Assembly (NCBI RefSeq): GCF_001612805.1 | Contig: NZ_BDBD01000026.1 | Coordinates: forward strand, 1-64,000 | Source of the DNA: Nocardia coubleae NBRC 108252 | GTDB taxonomy: Bacteria > Actinomycetota > Actinomycetes > Mycobacteriales > Mycobacteriaceae | Direction of reading: 5' to 3' | Length of the DNA stretch: 64,000 nt | Part shown: in pieces, positions 1-8,115 of the stretch | How the letters are laid out: each line of letters starts with the position of its first letter | How positions within the stretch are numbered: the first letter of the stretch is position 1 | Made by a program: the position numbers and the translations under genes | Notes under the pieces: model-generated | Told to the model about the DNA's origin: nothing | Seen by the model: only the letters and a program-made list of their open reading frames with translations | Databases searched by the model: none

Positions 1-69
1 GGCCCTCTCGGGGCCGCGCTCGAGCGCGCCAGCGCTCCAAAAATACAGTCCAATACCTTTGTGGTGCAC

Positions 70-94
70 AAAACACCGAGGTAGTTCGGTGTGG
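70..94 (-). terminator. Hairpin terminator after the ABC exporter
   Basis: Read on the minus strand, ACACCGA, a 6-nt loop and TCGGTGT form a perfect 7-bp stem followed by a short T run (TTTTG). It lies about 95 bases past the stop of the ABC exporter, so it probably ends that transcript. The rest of 1-188 shows nothing else I can support. Confidence 0.5.
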
Positions 95-188
95 CTGGAA
101 ATGCGGTAGGTGGCTTACCTGAGTGGTGCCGGGTGGCTGGGAGTGCGGTGTGTGGCGGGCTCCGAGGAGTTCCGGCCCGGGGTTCAAA

Positions 189-2072
189 TCAAGCGATGGC
201 TGGTGCCATCGGGTCGTCGGCGAACTGGGTGCGGTACAGCTCGGCGTAGCGGCCGTCGGCGTTGAGGAGGTCGGCGTGGGTGCCGCGTTCGATGATGCGG
301 CCGTCTTCCAGGACGAGGATCTGGTCGGCGGCGCGGATGGTCGAGAGGCGGTGGGCGATCACCAGGGCGGTGCGGCCGGTGAGGGCCTCGGTGAGGGCTT
401 CCTGGACGGCGGCTTCGGAGGTGGAGTCCAGGGAGGCGGTCGCCTCGTCGAGGATCACCACGCGCGGCTGCTTGAGCAGCAGGCGGGCGATGGTGAGGCG
501 TTGGCGTTCGCCGCCGGAGAGGCGGTAGCCGCGTTCGCCGACGACGGTGTCGAGGCCGTCGGTGAGCGAGTCGGCCAGGTCGCCGAGGCGGGCGCGGTGC
601 AGGGCGTCCCAGAGTTCGTCTTCGGTGGCTTCGGGGCGGGCGAGCAGCAGGTTGGCGCGGATGGTGTCGTGGAACAGGTGCCCGTCCTGGGTGACCAGGC
701 CGACGGCGCGCTGGATCGACTCGGTGGTGAGCTCACGCACGTCGGTGCCGTTGAGCCGGACCGCGCCGGAGTCGACATCGTAGAGCCGCGAAACCAGTTG
801 GGCGATGGTCGATTTGCCCGCACCGGAGGAACCGACGAGCGCGACCAGCTGGCCTGGCTCGGCGCGCAGCGACACATCGTGGAGCACCTCCACCCCGCCG
901 CGGGTGTCGAGCGTGGCGACGTCTTCTAGCGAGGCGAGCGACACCTTGTCGGCCGACGGGTACCCGAAGTGCACGCCGTCCAGTTCCACCGAGACCGGGC
1001 CGTCGGGCACCGCGACGGCGCCGGGCGCGTCCTCGATCAGCGGCTTCAGATCCAGCACCTCGAACACCCGCTCGAAGCTCACCAGCGCCGACATGATCTC
1101 GAGCCGGGCACTCGCCAGCGCGGTGAGCGGGGTGTAGAGCCTGGTCAGCAGCAGCGACAGCGCGACGACCGACCCCGCGTCGAGGCTGCCTGCCAGCGCG
1201 TACCAACCGCCGAGACCGTAGACCAGGGCCAGCGCCAGAGCCGACACCAGCGTGAGCGAGGTGACGAACGTGGTCTGCAACATCGCCGTACGCACCCCGA
1301 TATCGCGCACCCGGGTGGCCCGGACCGCGAATTCCGCCGACTCCTGCTGCGGCCTGCCGAACAGCTTCACCAGGGTGGCGCCGGGCGCGGAGAACCGCTC
1401 GGTCATCTGCGTGCTCATGGCCGCGTTGAGCTGGGCGGCCTCGCGCTGCATCTCCGCGAGCCGATTACCCGCGCGCCGGGCCGGGATGACGAACACCGGA
1501 AGCAGCACGAGTGCCAGCAGCGTGATCTGCCAGGAGATGCTGAGCATCACCGCGAGGGTGAGCAGCAGCGTCACCAGGTTGGTGATCACGCCGGACAAGG
1601 TGTCGCTGAACGCGCGCTGCGCCCCGATCACATCGGAGTTCAGCCTGCTCACCAGCGCACCGGTCCTGGTCCGGGTGAAGAACGCCACCGGCATCTTCTG
1701 CACATGGTCGAACACGGCGGTCCGCAGGTCGAGGATCAGTCCTTCACCGATCCGCGCCGACAACCACCGGATCACCAGCCCGAGGCCCGCGTCGACGATC
1801 GCCAACCCCGCGATGGCGAGCGCCAGAATCACCACCGTGCGCGGCGCCGACCCATTGACGATGTCGTTGACCACCTTGCCCGCCAGCACCGGCGTCGCGA
1901 CACCGAGCACGGCGGCAACCACGCTGAGCAGCAGGAACGCCGAAATCCGGCGCCGATGCGCCTGCGCGAACCGCAGGATCCGGCGCGCGGTGGCCATGCT
2001 GAACGGCCGCTCCTCCTCCGGCGCGTTCATCCGCCGATACATCTGGCTGTAGGCCACGGACTCGATACTCAT
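189..2072 (-). CDS. ABC exporter, fused permease and ATPase
   Basis: A 627-residue half-transporter of the multidrug/lipid exporter type: an N-terminal six-helix membrane domain (about residues 35-330) followed by one nucleotide-binding domain, probably working as a homodimer in the cytoplasmic membrane. The ATPase has Walker A GSSGAGKST (about 413-421), signature LSGGERQ (about 517), Walker B VVILDEAT (about 537) and the H-loop AHRL (about 571). An upstream in-frame ATG at 2198 exists, but the extra 42 residues would read through the promoter and operator. The ATG at 2072 has a GGGAGAG ribosome-binding site and starts like other family members. It is transcribed alone from a promoter with a MerR-type operator, which suggests induction by its substrate. 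The substrate cannot be told from sequence. Confidence 0.93.
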   Translation of the reverse strand: MSIESVAYSQMYRRMNAPEEERPFSMATARRILRFAQAHRRRISAFLLLSVVAAVLGVATPVLAGKVVNDIVNGSAPRTVVILALAIAGLAIVDAGLGLVIRWLSARIGEGLILDLRTAVFDHVQKMPVAFFTRTRTGALVSRLNSDVIGAQRAFSDTLSGVITNLVTLLLTLAVMLSISWQITLLALVLLPVFVIPARRAGNRLAEMQREAAQLNAAMSTQMTERFSAPGATLVKLFGRPQQESAEFAVRATRVRDIGVRTAMLQTTFVTSLTLVSALALALVYGLGGWYALAGSLDAGSVVALSLLLTRLYTPLTALASARLEIMSALVSFERVFEVLDLKPLIEDAPGAVAVPDGPVSVELDGVHFGYPSADKVSLASLEDVATLDTRGGVEVLHDVSLRAEPGQLVALVGSSGAGKSTIAQLVSRLYDVDSGAVRLNGTDVRELTTESIQRAVGLVTQDGHLFHDTIRANLLLARPEATEDELWDALHRARLGDLADSLTDGLDTVVGERGYRLSGGERQRLTIARLLLKQPRVVILDEATASLDSTSEAAVQEALTEALTGRTALVIAHRLSTIRAADQILVLEDGRIIERGTHADLLNADGRYAELYRTQFADDPMAPAIA

Positions 2073-2126
2073 GTGTGCTCTCCCTCGGCTCCCCGCCCAG
2101 TCAACTCCTGCCCACCGACAGTAGAA

Positions 2127-2144
2127 CCTCAAGTTAGGTTGAGA
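2127..2144 (-). promoter_or_regulatory. SoxR/MerR-like operator in the exporter promoter
   Basis: CCTCAAGTTAGGTTGAGA matches the classical SoxR box CCTCAAGTTAACTTGAGG at 15 of 18 positions and forms the dyad CTCAA-N6-TTGAG. On the minus strand it sits between a -35-like TTGCTC (2148-2143) and a -10-like TCTACT (2125-2120), a spacer of about 17-19 bp, which is where MerR-family activators bind. The expected transcript start lies about 40 bases before the exporter ATG. No MerR/SoxR gene is in the window, so the regulator must be elsewhere. Confidence 0.65.
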
Positions 2145-2221
2145 GCAAGCCGAAATTCGGCGCCACACACCTGGACCGGGAGGTGGCAGCAACTGCATGG
2201 TGCGGGTGACGGGGCTGCGGT

Positions 2222-2302
2222 GGGTGACCCGCTGCGCCTTCTGCAGGCTGACCGGCCGGTCCTTGCTGAGGCCGGCCTCCCCGGTCGGCTGCGGCGGCGC
2301 GG
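2222..2302 (-). pseudogene. 81-bp fragment of a terD-like gene
   Basis: On the minus strand these 81 bases align without gaps to 49295-49375 inside the two-domain TerD gene, with only 6 mismatches (about 93% identity). The frame is kept: it reads PTGEAGLSKDRPVSLQKAQ, against PTGEISLSKDRPVSLQKGQ in the intact gene. Similarity stops abruptly on the downstream side and there is no start, so this is a remnant or copied segment and not a gene. It lies 47 kb from its source. Confidence 0.75.
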
Positions 2303-2395
2303 CCGGAGGTGGTCGACCCGAGCAGTGCCGAATGGCCCGGCGTGCGTGGGGGTGGGCGCCCGGGCCGAGGCAACTACCGGGAATAGGCTGGACGG

Positions 2396-5317
2396 GTGAC
2401 GAGGCGCGTGGATGCGGAGCGGGCGGCCGATGCCTTGCGAGCGCGGGTCGGCTGTGTGGTCGATGTGTCTTCGCGCAGACTGGCCGAGTACTCCTCCGAC
2501 GCCTCCAACTATCGCGTCCGGCCCACCATGGTCGTTTTCCCCCGCGGCGACGACGATGTGGCGGCCACGCTCGAATTCGCGCGCGAGAACGACCTGTCCG
2601 TGACCCCGCGTGGCGCGGGCACTTCCGTCGCCGGAAACGCGATCGGCCCCGGGATCGTCGTCGATTTCAGCCGCCATATGAATGCTGTCCGCGCGGTCGA
2701 CGTGGAGTCCGCAACCGCTCGGGTTCAACCGGGTCTCGTACTCTCCGACCTCCAAGCCCACCTGCGCCCGCACGGCCTGCGCTTCGGTCCCGACCCCTCC
2801 ACCCAGGACCGCTGCACCCTCGGCGGCATGATCGGCAACAACGCCTGCGGTCCCCACGCCCTGGCCTGGGGCCGAACCTCCGACACGGTCCGTGAACTGC
2901 GCATTCTCGACGGAACGGCCACCGAGCGGCGCTTCGGCACCGGCTCTTCCACGCCTGCGCGGTCGCACGCCGACGGCCGATTGCCGGACAGCGGCCTCCG
3001 AACATCCGGGCTTTCCGCGATACCGGGCCTGGCCGAATTCACCCGCGACAACCTCGCGGTGCTGCGGACAGAACTCGGCCGGTTCGACAGGCAAGCCTCG
3101 GGATACAGCCTGGAACACCTCTTGCCGGAGCGAGGTTCGTCGATAGCGAAGGCTTTCGTAGGCTCGGAAGGCACGTGCGGCGTGCTGCTCGAGGCCGAAG
3201 TCGAGCTTGCTCCCCTGCCGGACGCGACAGTCCTCACCGTTCTCGGCTACCCCGATATCGCCTCGGCCGCAGACGATATCGCAGCCGTCATGCAGTGCGC
3301 ACCGATCGCGGTGGAGGGAATTGATGCCGGTCTGGTCGACGTCGTGCGCACCCACCGCGGCAAGGTCCCCGACCTCCCACGCGGCCGCGGCTGGCTGTTC
3401 GTAGAAACCGCAGGCGCCACACCCGCCGAAGCCTTGGCGCTAGCCCGGCAACTCGTCAGGGAAGCTCACGCCGACGACCACCGCATAGTCACGGATGCCG
3501 CTGAGACGAAAGCACTCTGGCGTATCCGGGCCGACGGTGCGGGCCTCGCCGGCCGCTCCCCCGACGGCAAGCCGGCCTGGCCTGGTTGGGAGGACGCCGC
3601 AGTCCCGCCGGAAAATCTCGGCACCTACCTGCGCGAATTCGCCTCGCTCACCGAGGAATACGACGTATCCGGGCTCCTCTACGGCCACCTCGGTGACGGC
3701 TGCATCCACGTCCGCCTCGATTTCCCCATCGCCGATGCACCACAGCGCTTCCGCTCGTTCCTCTTCGACGCGGCGCATCTGGTTGTGCGCCACGGTGGTT
3801 CACTGTCCGGCGAACACGGTGACGGTCGCGCCCGCTCCGAACTGCTGGAGGTCATGTACTCGCCGGCCGCACGCAGAGCCTTCGCCGGCTTCAAATCCCT
3901 GTTCGACCCGGACGGCATCCTGAACCCGGGCGTGCTGGTCGCCCCGCGCCCCGTCGACACCGACCTGCGCGTAGCCGGTCTGAGCCCGGTCCGGGCCCAT
4001 GGCTTCGCCCTCCACAACGACAACGGCGATTTATCCACAGCTGTGCACAGATGTGTAGGAATCGGAAAGTGCCGAGCCGACACCGGTGCGTCGGGTGGCT
4101 TCATGTGCCCGTCGTACCTGGCGACCGGCGACGAAAAGGACACCACACGTGGTCGCGCGCGGGTCCTCCAAGAAGTGGTCCGTGGGGAACTGGACTGGCG
4201 CGCAAAGGAAGTCGAGGAATCCCTCGACCTGTGCCTGTCGTGCAAGGCCTGTTCCTCGGATTGCCCGGCAGGCGTCGACATGGCCACCTACAAATCCGAA
4301 ACCCTCTACCGCCGCTACCGCCGTCGCCCCCGCCCCGTGGATCACTATGTACTCGGCCAACTCCCCCGCTGGCTCGCCCTGGCGCAACGTGCCCCACGCC
4401 TGGTCAACAGGCTCGCCGGCGCAACCTTCCTGCGTCGAATCGGAATGCGCCTGTCTCGCATAGACACTCGCCGCGAGATGCCGACGCTGGCGCCGAAGTC
4501 ATTCCGTCGAATGTGGTCGGCGCTCGGCGCAAACCAGCGCACCGAGCCGCTATCGAGTGCGCACCCTCCCTTCGCACAGCTCGCGATCGACCGTGAACAT
4601 GCCACTCAGCCGGGTGAACGCGGCACCGTCATGCTCTGGATCGACACCTTCACCGACACCTTCGACCCTGAAAACGCGCTCGCCGCAACAGAACTCCTCG
4701 AACGACTCGGCTACCGGGTCGTCATCCCCACCACCCGCGTCTGCTGTGGCCTCACCTGGATCAGCACCGGCCAGCTCGACGGCGCACGCAGCCGCCTGCG
4801 CGCCACCGTCGAGGCGCTGGCCCCCCACGTGGCCGAGGGCGGCAAGGTGGTCGGGCTGGAACCGTCCTGCACCGCCACCCTGCGCGCCGACCTCCCCGAA
4901 CTGCTCCCCGACGACCCACGCGCCGCCCGGGTGGCCGCATCGGTCCGCACGCTCGCCGAATTCCTCCTCGAGCACCCCGACTGGCGACCACCGGCCCGCG
5001 CGGACACGGTGGTCGTCCAGCCGCACTGCCACCAGCACGCCGTCGGCGGCCTCACCGCCGAACGAACCATCCTCGCGGCGATGGGCGTGACGGTCCGGGA
5101 ACTGGCCGGTTGCTGCGGGCTCGCCGGAAACTTCGGCATGCAGCAAGGCCACTACGACATCTCCGTAGCGGTCGCGAACAATGCTCTGCTCCCGGCGCTG
5201 GAAACGCTGGCACCGGACGCGGTCTTCCTGGCCGACGGCTTCTCCTGCCGCACCCAGGCCGCCCAGCTGGCCCGCAGACCCGGCCTGCATCTGGCCAGGT
5301 ACCTGCTGGAACGGTGA
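2396..5317 (+). CDS. FAD-linked oxidase with FeS and CCG domains
   Basis: A 973-residue single-chain enzyme of the D-lactate/D-2-hydroxyacid dehydrogenase type (YdiJ-like). The N-terminal half is a PCMH-type FAD-binding domain (residues about 40-220, with PRGAGTSVAGNAIG at 71-84) followed by an FAD-linked oxidase C-terminal domain. The C-terminal half is a GlpC-like iron-sulfur unit: a [4Fe-4S] cysteine cluster beginning near residue 552, a second CxxCxxxxxCP cluster near 612-625, and two CCG motifs near 782 and 905. It probably oxidises a D-2-hydroxyacid and passes electrons through the clusters to the respiratory chain. The start is a GTG. It stands alone, facing away from the ABC exporter. 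The exact substrate is not visible. Confidence 0.9.
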   Translation: MTRRVDAERAADALRARVGCVVDVSSRRLAEYSSDASNYRVRPTMVVFPRGDDDVAATLEFARENDLSVTPRGAGTSVAGNAIGPGIVVDFSRHMNAVRAVDVESATARVQPGLVLSDLQAHLRPHGLRFGPDPSTQDRCTLGGMIGNNACGPHALAWGRTSDTVRELRILDGTATERRFGTGSSTPARSHADGRLPDSGLRTSGLSAIPGLAEFTRDNLAVLRTELGRFDRQASGYSLEHLLPERGSSIAKAFVGSEGTCGVLLEAEVELAPLPDATVLTVLGYPDIASAADDIAAVMQCAPIAVEGIDAGLVDVVRTHRGKVPDLPRGRGWLFVETAGATPAEALALARQLVREAHADDHRIVTDAAETKALWRIRADGAGLAGRSPDGKPAWPGWEDAAVPPENLGTYLREFASLTEEYDVSGLLYGHLGDGCIHVRLDFPIADAPQRFRSFLFDAAHLVVRHGGSLSGEHGDGRARSELLEVMYSPAARRAFAGFKSLFDPDGILNPGVLVAPRPVDTDLRVAGLSPVRAHGFALHNDNGDLSTAVHRCVGIGKCRADTGASGGFMCPSYLATGDEKDTTRGRARVLQEVVRGELDWRAKEVEESLDLCLSCKACSSDCPAGVDMATYKSETLYRRYRRRPRPVDHYVLGQLPRWLALAQRAPRLVNRLAGATFLRRIGMRLSRIDTRREMPTLAPKSFRRMWSALGANQRTEPLSSAHPPFAQLAIDREHATQPGERGTVMLWIDTFTDTFDPENALAATELLERLGYRVVIPTTRVCCGLTWISTGQLDGARSRLRATVEALAPHVAEGGKVVGLEPSCTATLRADLPELLPDDPRAARVAASVRTLAEFLLEHPDWRPPARADTVVVQPHCHQHAVGGLTAERTILAAMGVTVRELAGCCGLAGNFGMQQGHYDISVAVANNALLPALETLAPDAVFLADGFSCRTQAAQLARRPGLHLARYLLER

Positions 5318-5323
5318 CCGGGC

Positions 5324-5428
5324 TCAGCTGCCGAAGGGCAGGGTGCCCGGCGGGATCTGATACCCGGAGCTGCCTGCGAAGATATTGCCCCATGCGGCGA
5401 GCAGCCAGTTGAGCGCGTCCGTGATCAT
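5324..5428 (-). CDS. Small 34-residue protein, function unknown
   Basis: A very short gene of 34 codons beginning MITDALNWLLAAWGNIFAG, rich in Trp, Leu and Ala in the first half, so it may form an amphipathic or membrane-associated helix, with a Pro/Gly tail. The case for a real gene is the start: AGGAGG precedes the ATG by 6 bases, one of the best ribosome-binding sites in the window. It sits between the oxidase and the glycosylase on the opposite strand, clear of both. Small helical peptides of this size occur as outer-membrane pore proteins in corynebacteria, but the sequence does not match those I know, so the role is left open. Confidence 0.6.
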   Translation of the reverse strand: MITDALNWLLAAWGNIFAGSSGYQIPPGTLPFGS

Positions 5429-5545
5429 CCGTTGCCTCCTGTGACGAGGGGATGCCGACTGTTTGCCGACGAGGGTTTCATCGTCGCGAATGTGGTCGGT
5501 ATTACGAAATGGCGTCGTCGGGGGAGAAGGGCGCACAATGGGTCG

Positions 5546-6481
5546 GTGCGTGACCAGACCCTGAACCCGGACCTGGCCGGGCTGTCGCGGACGGTCCGGT
5601 CGAGCAGGCCCTTCGACGTGGGGCTCACGGTGGCGCCCCTGCGCCGGGGAATGGGCGATCCCTGCCATCGCACCGACCCGGACGGCTCGCACTGGCATGC
5701 CTCGCGCCTGCCGAGCGGCCCGGTCACCTACCGGCTCACCCAGGACGGCCGTGACGGCGTGCACGCGCGCGCCTGGGGTCCCGGTGCCGAGGAGTTCCTC
5801 AGCGGCCTGGACCGCATGCTGTGCCTCGAGGAGAACGTCGAGGATTTCGCCCCCGAGCATCCCAAGCTGGTCGAGGCGCACCGCCGTGTTCCCGGCCTGC
5901 GGATGCTGCGCACCGGCCTGGTGCTCGAATCGCTGATCCCGGCCATTCTCGAGCAGAAGGTGCACACCAAGTCCTCCTTCGCGGCGTACCGCACGCTGGT
6001 GCGCGAGTTCGGCACCAAGGCCCCCGGTCCGGGCGACCTGATGATCGCGCCGGACGCCGACACCTGGCGGCGGATACCGTCGTGGAAATTCCACCGGGCC
6101 AATGTGGGCCCACAGCGCGCGCAGACGATCGTGCGCGCCGCCCGCGTGGCCGACGCCATCGAACGCACCGCCCGCCTCGACCCGCGGGAAGCGGCGACCC
6201 GGCTGCGCAGCATCCCCGGCATCGGCGTGTGGACCGTCGCCGAGACCGCACAGCGCGCGTTCGGTGACGCCGACGCCCTCTCCGTCGGCGACTTCCACCT
6301 GGCCGCCACCGTCGGCTGGAGCCTGCTCGGGCGCCCCATCGACGACGACGCCATGGTCGCCTACCTGGAACCTCTTCGCCCACACCGGTATCGGGCCGTG
6401 CGTCTGCTCATGCTCAGCGGCCAGGCCCACAAACCGAAATTCGGCCCGCGCACACCGATCACCGATCACCGCGACCGCTGA
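5546..6481 (+). CDS. AlkA-type DNA-3-methyladenine glycosylase
   Basis: A 311-residue base-excision repair enzyme expected to remove alkylated purines from DNA. The C-terminal half has the helix-hairpin-helix signature IPGIGVWTVAE (about residue 220) followed by the catalytic aspartate in SVGDFHL (about 247), the HhH-GPD arrangement of AlkA. The N-terminal part resembles the AlkA accessory domain. The GTG at 5546 is chosen because the frame upstream, open from a TTG at 5432, reads low-quality sequence. A purine-rich GGGGAGAAGG lies about 15 bases before it. No Ada or alkB partner is nearby. Confidence 0.85.
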   Translation: MRDQTLNPDLAGLSRTVRSSRPFDVGLTVAPLRRGMGDPCHRTDPDGSHWHASRLPSGPVTYRLTQDGRDGVHARAWGPGAEEFLSGLDRMLCLEENVEDFAPEHPKLVEAHRRVPGLRMLRTGLVLESLIPAILEQKVHTKSSFAAYRTLVREFGTKAPGPGDLMIAPDADTWRRIPSWKFHRANVGPQRAQTIVRAARVADAIERTARLDPREAATRLRSIPGIGVWTVAETAQRAFGDADALSVGDFHLAATVGWSLLGRPIDDDAMVAYLEPLRPHRYRAVRLLMLSGQAHKPKFGPRTPITDHRDR

Positions 6482-6560
6482 TCGATCGGCCCCAATTCAC
6501 TGCACGGAACCCAAGGGAGAGTGCAGGATTCCCCACAGCGCGAATCGAAGGAGCACGGCT

Positions 6561-7460
6561 GTGGCCACTGCATCTAACCGAACTCCGGCGGCGTCTACGC
6601 TGCCGCGCCGTCAACTCGGCCGCCATCTGCGTGAATGGCGGACCAAGGCGGGCCTGACCATCGCCGAGGCGGCCAAACGCATGGAATGGGGCGCGAGCAC
6701 CCTGCAACGCCTGGAAAAGGGCCACGCCGACCGCATCCGCACCATCGATATCAATGAACTCTGCCGCATCTACGGCGTCCCACGCGAGGTCACCGACGGA
6801 TTGGCCGGTCTGGCTCAGCAGGCCGCCGTCAAGAGCTGGTGGCACGCGTACGGCGACCTCATTCCAGAGAACTTCGACATCTACATCGGATTGGAGGCCT
6901 CCGCCCGCACCCTGCGCACCTATCAATCCGAGCTCGTCCCCGGTCTGCTGCAGACCGCGGACTATGTGCGCACACTGAATCGACTTGCCTGCCCGAAGGA
7001 TTCACCCGCCGAACTCGAACGGCGCGTATCGCTGCGCATGCAACGCCAGACCCTGATCGGGCGCGAACACGAACCGGCCGAACTCGATGTCGTTGTGCAC
7101 GAGTCGGTCTTGCATCGCGTCGTCGGTAATGCCAAGGTGATGGCTGCGCAGTTGCGCCATCTTGCCGATTTCGGTACCCGGGGCAATGTCGCACTGCGTA
7201 TTCTGCCGTTTGCCGCCGGTGTTCCACTCGGAGTCTCCACCGGACCTTTCACGGTTCTCGAGTTCGGCACCGATGGCAGCGGTAAACCGGTCGAACCACC
7301 GGTGGTGTACGCCGAAGGCTTTACCGGCGACCTCTACCTGGAACGACGCACGGATGTCACACGGTACGACCGGGCTCACGAGTGCCTCCGGCGCCATGCG
7401 CTGGACTGTCAACCGAGTAGAGACCTGCTCCGGCGGGTCGCGAAGGAGTATGTGGCATGA
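6561..7460 (+). CDS. XRE-family regulator with DUF5753
   Basis: A 299-residue transcription regulator: an N-terminal Cro/C1-type helix-turn-helix (about residues 15-70, with AAKRMEWGASTLQRLEKG) and a C-terminal DUF5753 domain (about 95-290) typical of Streptomyces and Nocardia regulators. The start is a GTG with GAAGGAG seven bases upstream. The stop overlaps the start of the next gene (ATGA). In actinomycetes such XRE proteins are commonly paired with small DUF397 proteins, and here two follow, so the three genes very likely act together. Targets are unknown. Confidence 0.92.
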   Translation: MATASNRTPAASTLPRRQLGRHLREWRTKAGLTIAEAAKRMEWGASTLQRLEKGHADRIRTIDINELCRIYGVPREVTDGLAGLAQQAAVKSWWHAYGDLIPENFDIYIGLEASARTLRTYQSELVPGLLQTADYVRTLNRLACPKDSPAELERRVSLRMQRQTLIGREHEPAELDVVVHESVLHRVVGNAKVMAAQLRHLADFGTRGNVALRILPFAAGVPLGVSTGPFTVLEFGTDGSGKPVEPPVVYAEGFTGDLYLERRTDVTRYDRAHECLRRHALDCQPSRDLLRRVAKEYVA

Positions 7461-7657
7461 GTTTCGATCTCGTCGACGCACACTGGTTCAAGAGCACCCG
7501 CAGCAGCGCGAACAAAGATTGCGTGGAAGTTGCCTTTCTGTTCGGCGGGCACGTCGGCGTGCGTGACAGCAAGAATCCGGCCGGGCCGGCGCTGGTCTTC
7601 GACGGACCGAGCTGGGACGCCTTCACCCGCAGCATCGACACCGGGGTACTGGCGTGA
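7457..7657 (+). CDS. DUF397 protein, first copy
   Basis: A 66-residue DUF397 protein. It shows the family pattern: a WFKSTRSS start motif, a VEVAF strand, VGVRDSKNP in the middle and a WDAF segment near the end. It overlaps the upstream regulator by four bases, so the two are probably translationally coupled. DUF397 proteins are thought to modulate their XRE partner, by analogy with described actinomycete pairs; no direct function can be read from the sequence. Confidence 0.9.
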   Translation: MSFDLVDAHWFKSTRSSANKDCVEVAFLFGGHVGVRDSKNPAGPALVFDGPSWDAFTRSIDTGVLA

Positions 7658-7866
7658 ACACCAAACGCGATATCGACCTCACCGGGGCCACCTGGCAGCG
7701 CGCAGGCGACGGTGACGACGCGAGCGTCGAGGTGGCAATGCTCGACGAGGGCAACGTAGCCCTGCGTGACGGCAAGAACCCGGACGGCCCGGTGCTCATC
7801 TTCACCCCGAGCGAATGGGCGGCGTTCACGGCGGGCGTACACGACGGTGAGTTCGACCGCCCGTAA
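7654..7866 (+). CDS. DUF397 protein, second copy
   Basis: A 70-residue second DUF397 protein with VALRDGKNPDGPVLIF and a WAAF segment. It starts at a GTG whose bases overlap the stop of the first copy. The two copies differ clearly outside the VRDxKNPxGP core, so this is an old duplication or independent recruitment. Having two DUF397 genes behind one XRE gene suggests alternative partners for the same regulator. Confidence 0.88.
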   Translation: MNTKRDIDLTGATWQRAGDGDDASVEVAMLDEGNVALRDGKNPDGPVLIFTPSEWAAFTAGVHDGEFDRP

Positions 7867-7902
7867 CGTTTGCCGAATGCCCCCGGTGGGTAATCCTTCG
7901 CC

Positions 7903-8100
7903 ATGGACCGAGGGTTGAAGAAAACTGCACCCCGGTACCGGAGGCTGGCGCCTGAGGACGGGGTGGAACGCCTGATCGTGATCCTGCTTTTCGCGGTATC
8001 GGCGATCGGAATCTACACACTCACCGGATCGTTGCTCGCGGCGCTGTTCATCGGATTACTGGTCGGATCGGTAGCGGTAGGGACCGTGGCTGTCTTGTAG
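7903..8100 (+). CDS. Small membrane protein, unknown
   Basis: A 65-residue protein with a basic N terminus (RGLKKTAPRYRR) followed by about 40 hydrophobic residues, enough for two short membrane helices. The ribosome-binding site is weak. It follows the DUF397 genes by 36 bases on the same strand. I do not recognise a family. The 3' end is built into a perfect hairpin shared with the next, convergent gene. Confidence 0.6.
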   Translation: MDRGLKKTAPRYRRLAPEDGVERLIVILLFAVSAIGIYTLTGSLLAALFIGLLVGSVAVGTVAVL

Positions 8101-8115
8101 CGGACAGCCACGGTC
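8082..8115. terminator. Perfect 13-bp dyad between convergent genes
   Basis: GACCGTGGCTGTC and GACAGCCACGGTC pair perfectly across an 8-nt loop. The stem uses the last codons of the small membrane protein and ends at the base before the stop of the convergent succinate dehydrogenase subunit. There is no T run, but position and perfection suggest a two-way terminator. Confidence 0.65.

Larger units (their letters stand above)
2073..2395. other. Divergent intergenic region, exporter/oxidase
   Basis: This 323-bp gap between two divergent genes holds the SoxR/MerR-like operator and exporter promoter at its left end and a fragment of a terD-like gene in the middle (2222-2302). I see no complete gene in it and no clear promoter for the rightward oxidase. 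Confidence 0.7.

Noticed and set aside
170..200. GGTTCAAATC, like a tRNA T-loop
   Set aside because: The flanking bases do not form the T-arm or acceptor stem and no cloverleaf can be drawn.
4031..4039. Perfect DnaA box TTATCCACA
   Set aside because: It is a single site inside the oxidase coding region with no further boxes nearby; chance is likely.
5429..6469. Long open frame on the minus strand extending the small protein upstream
   Set aside because: It is antisense to the AlkA-type gene and has no domain; the AGGAGG-ATG at 5428 marks the real start.
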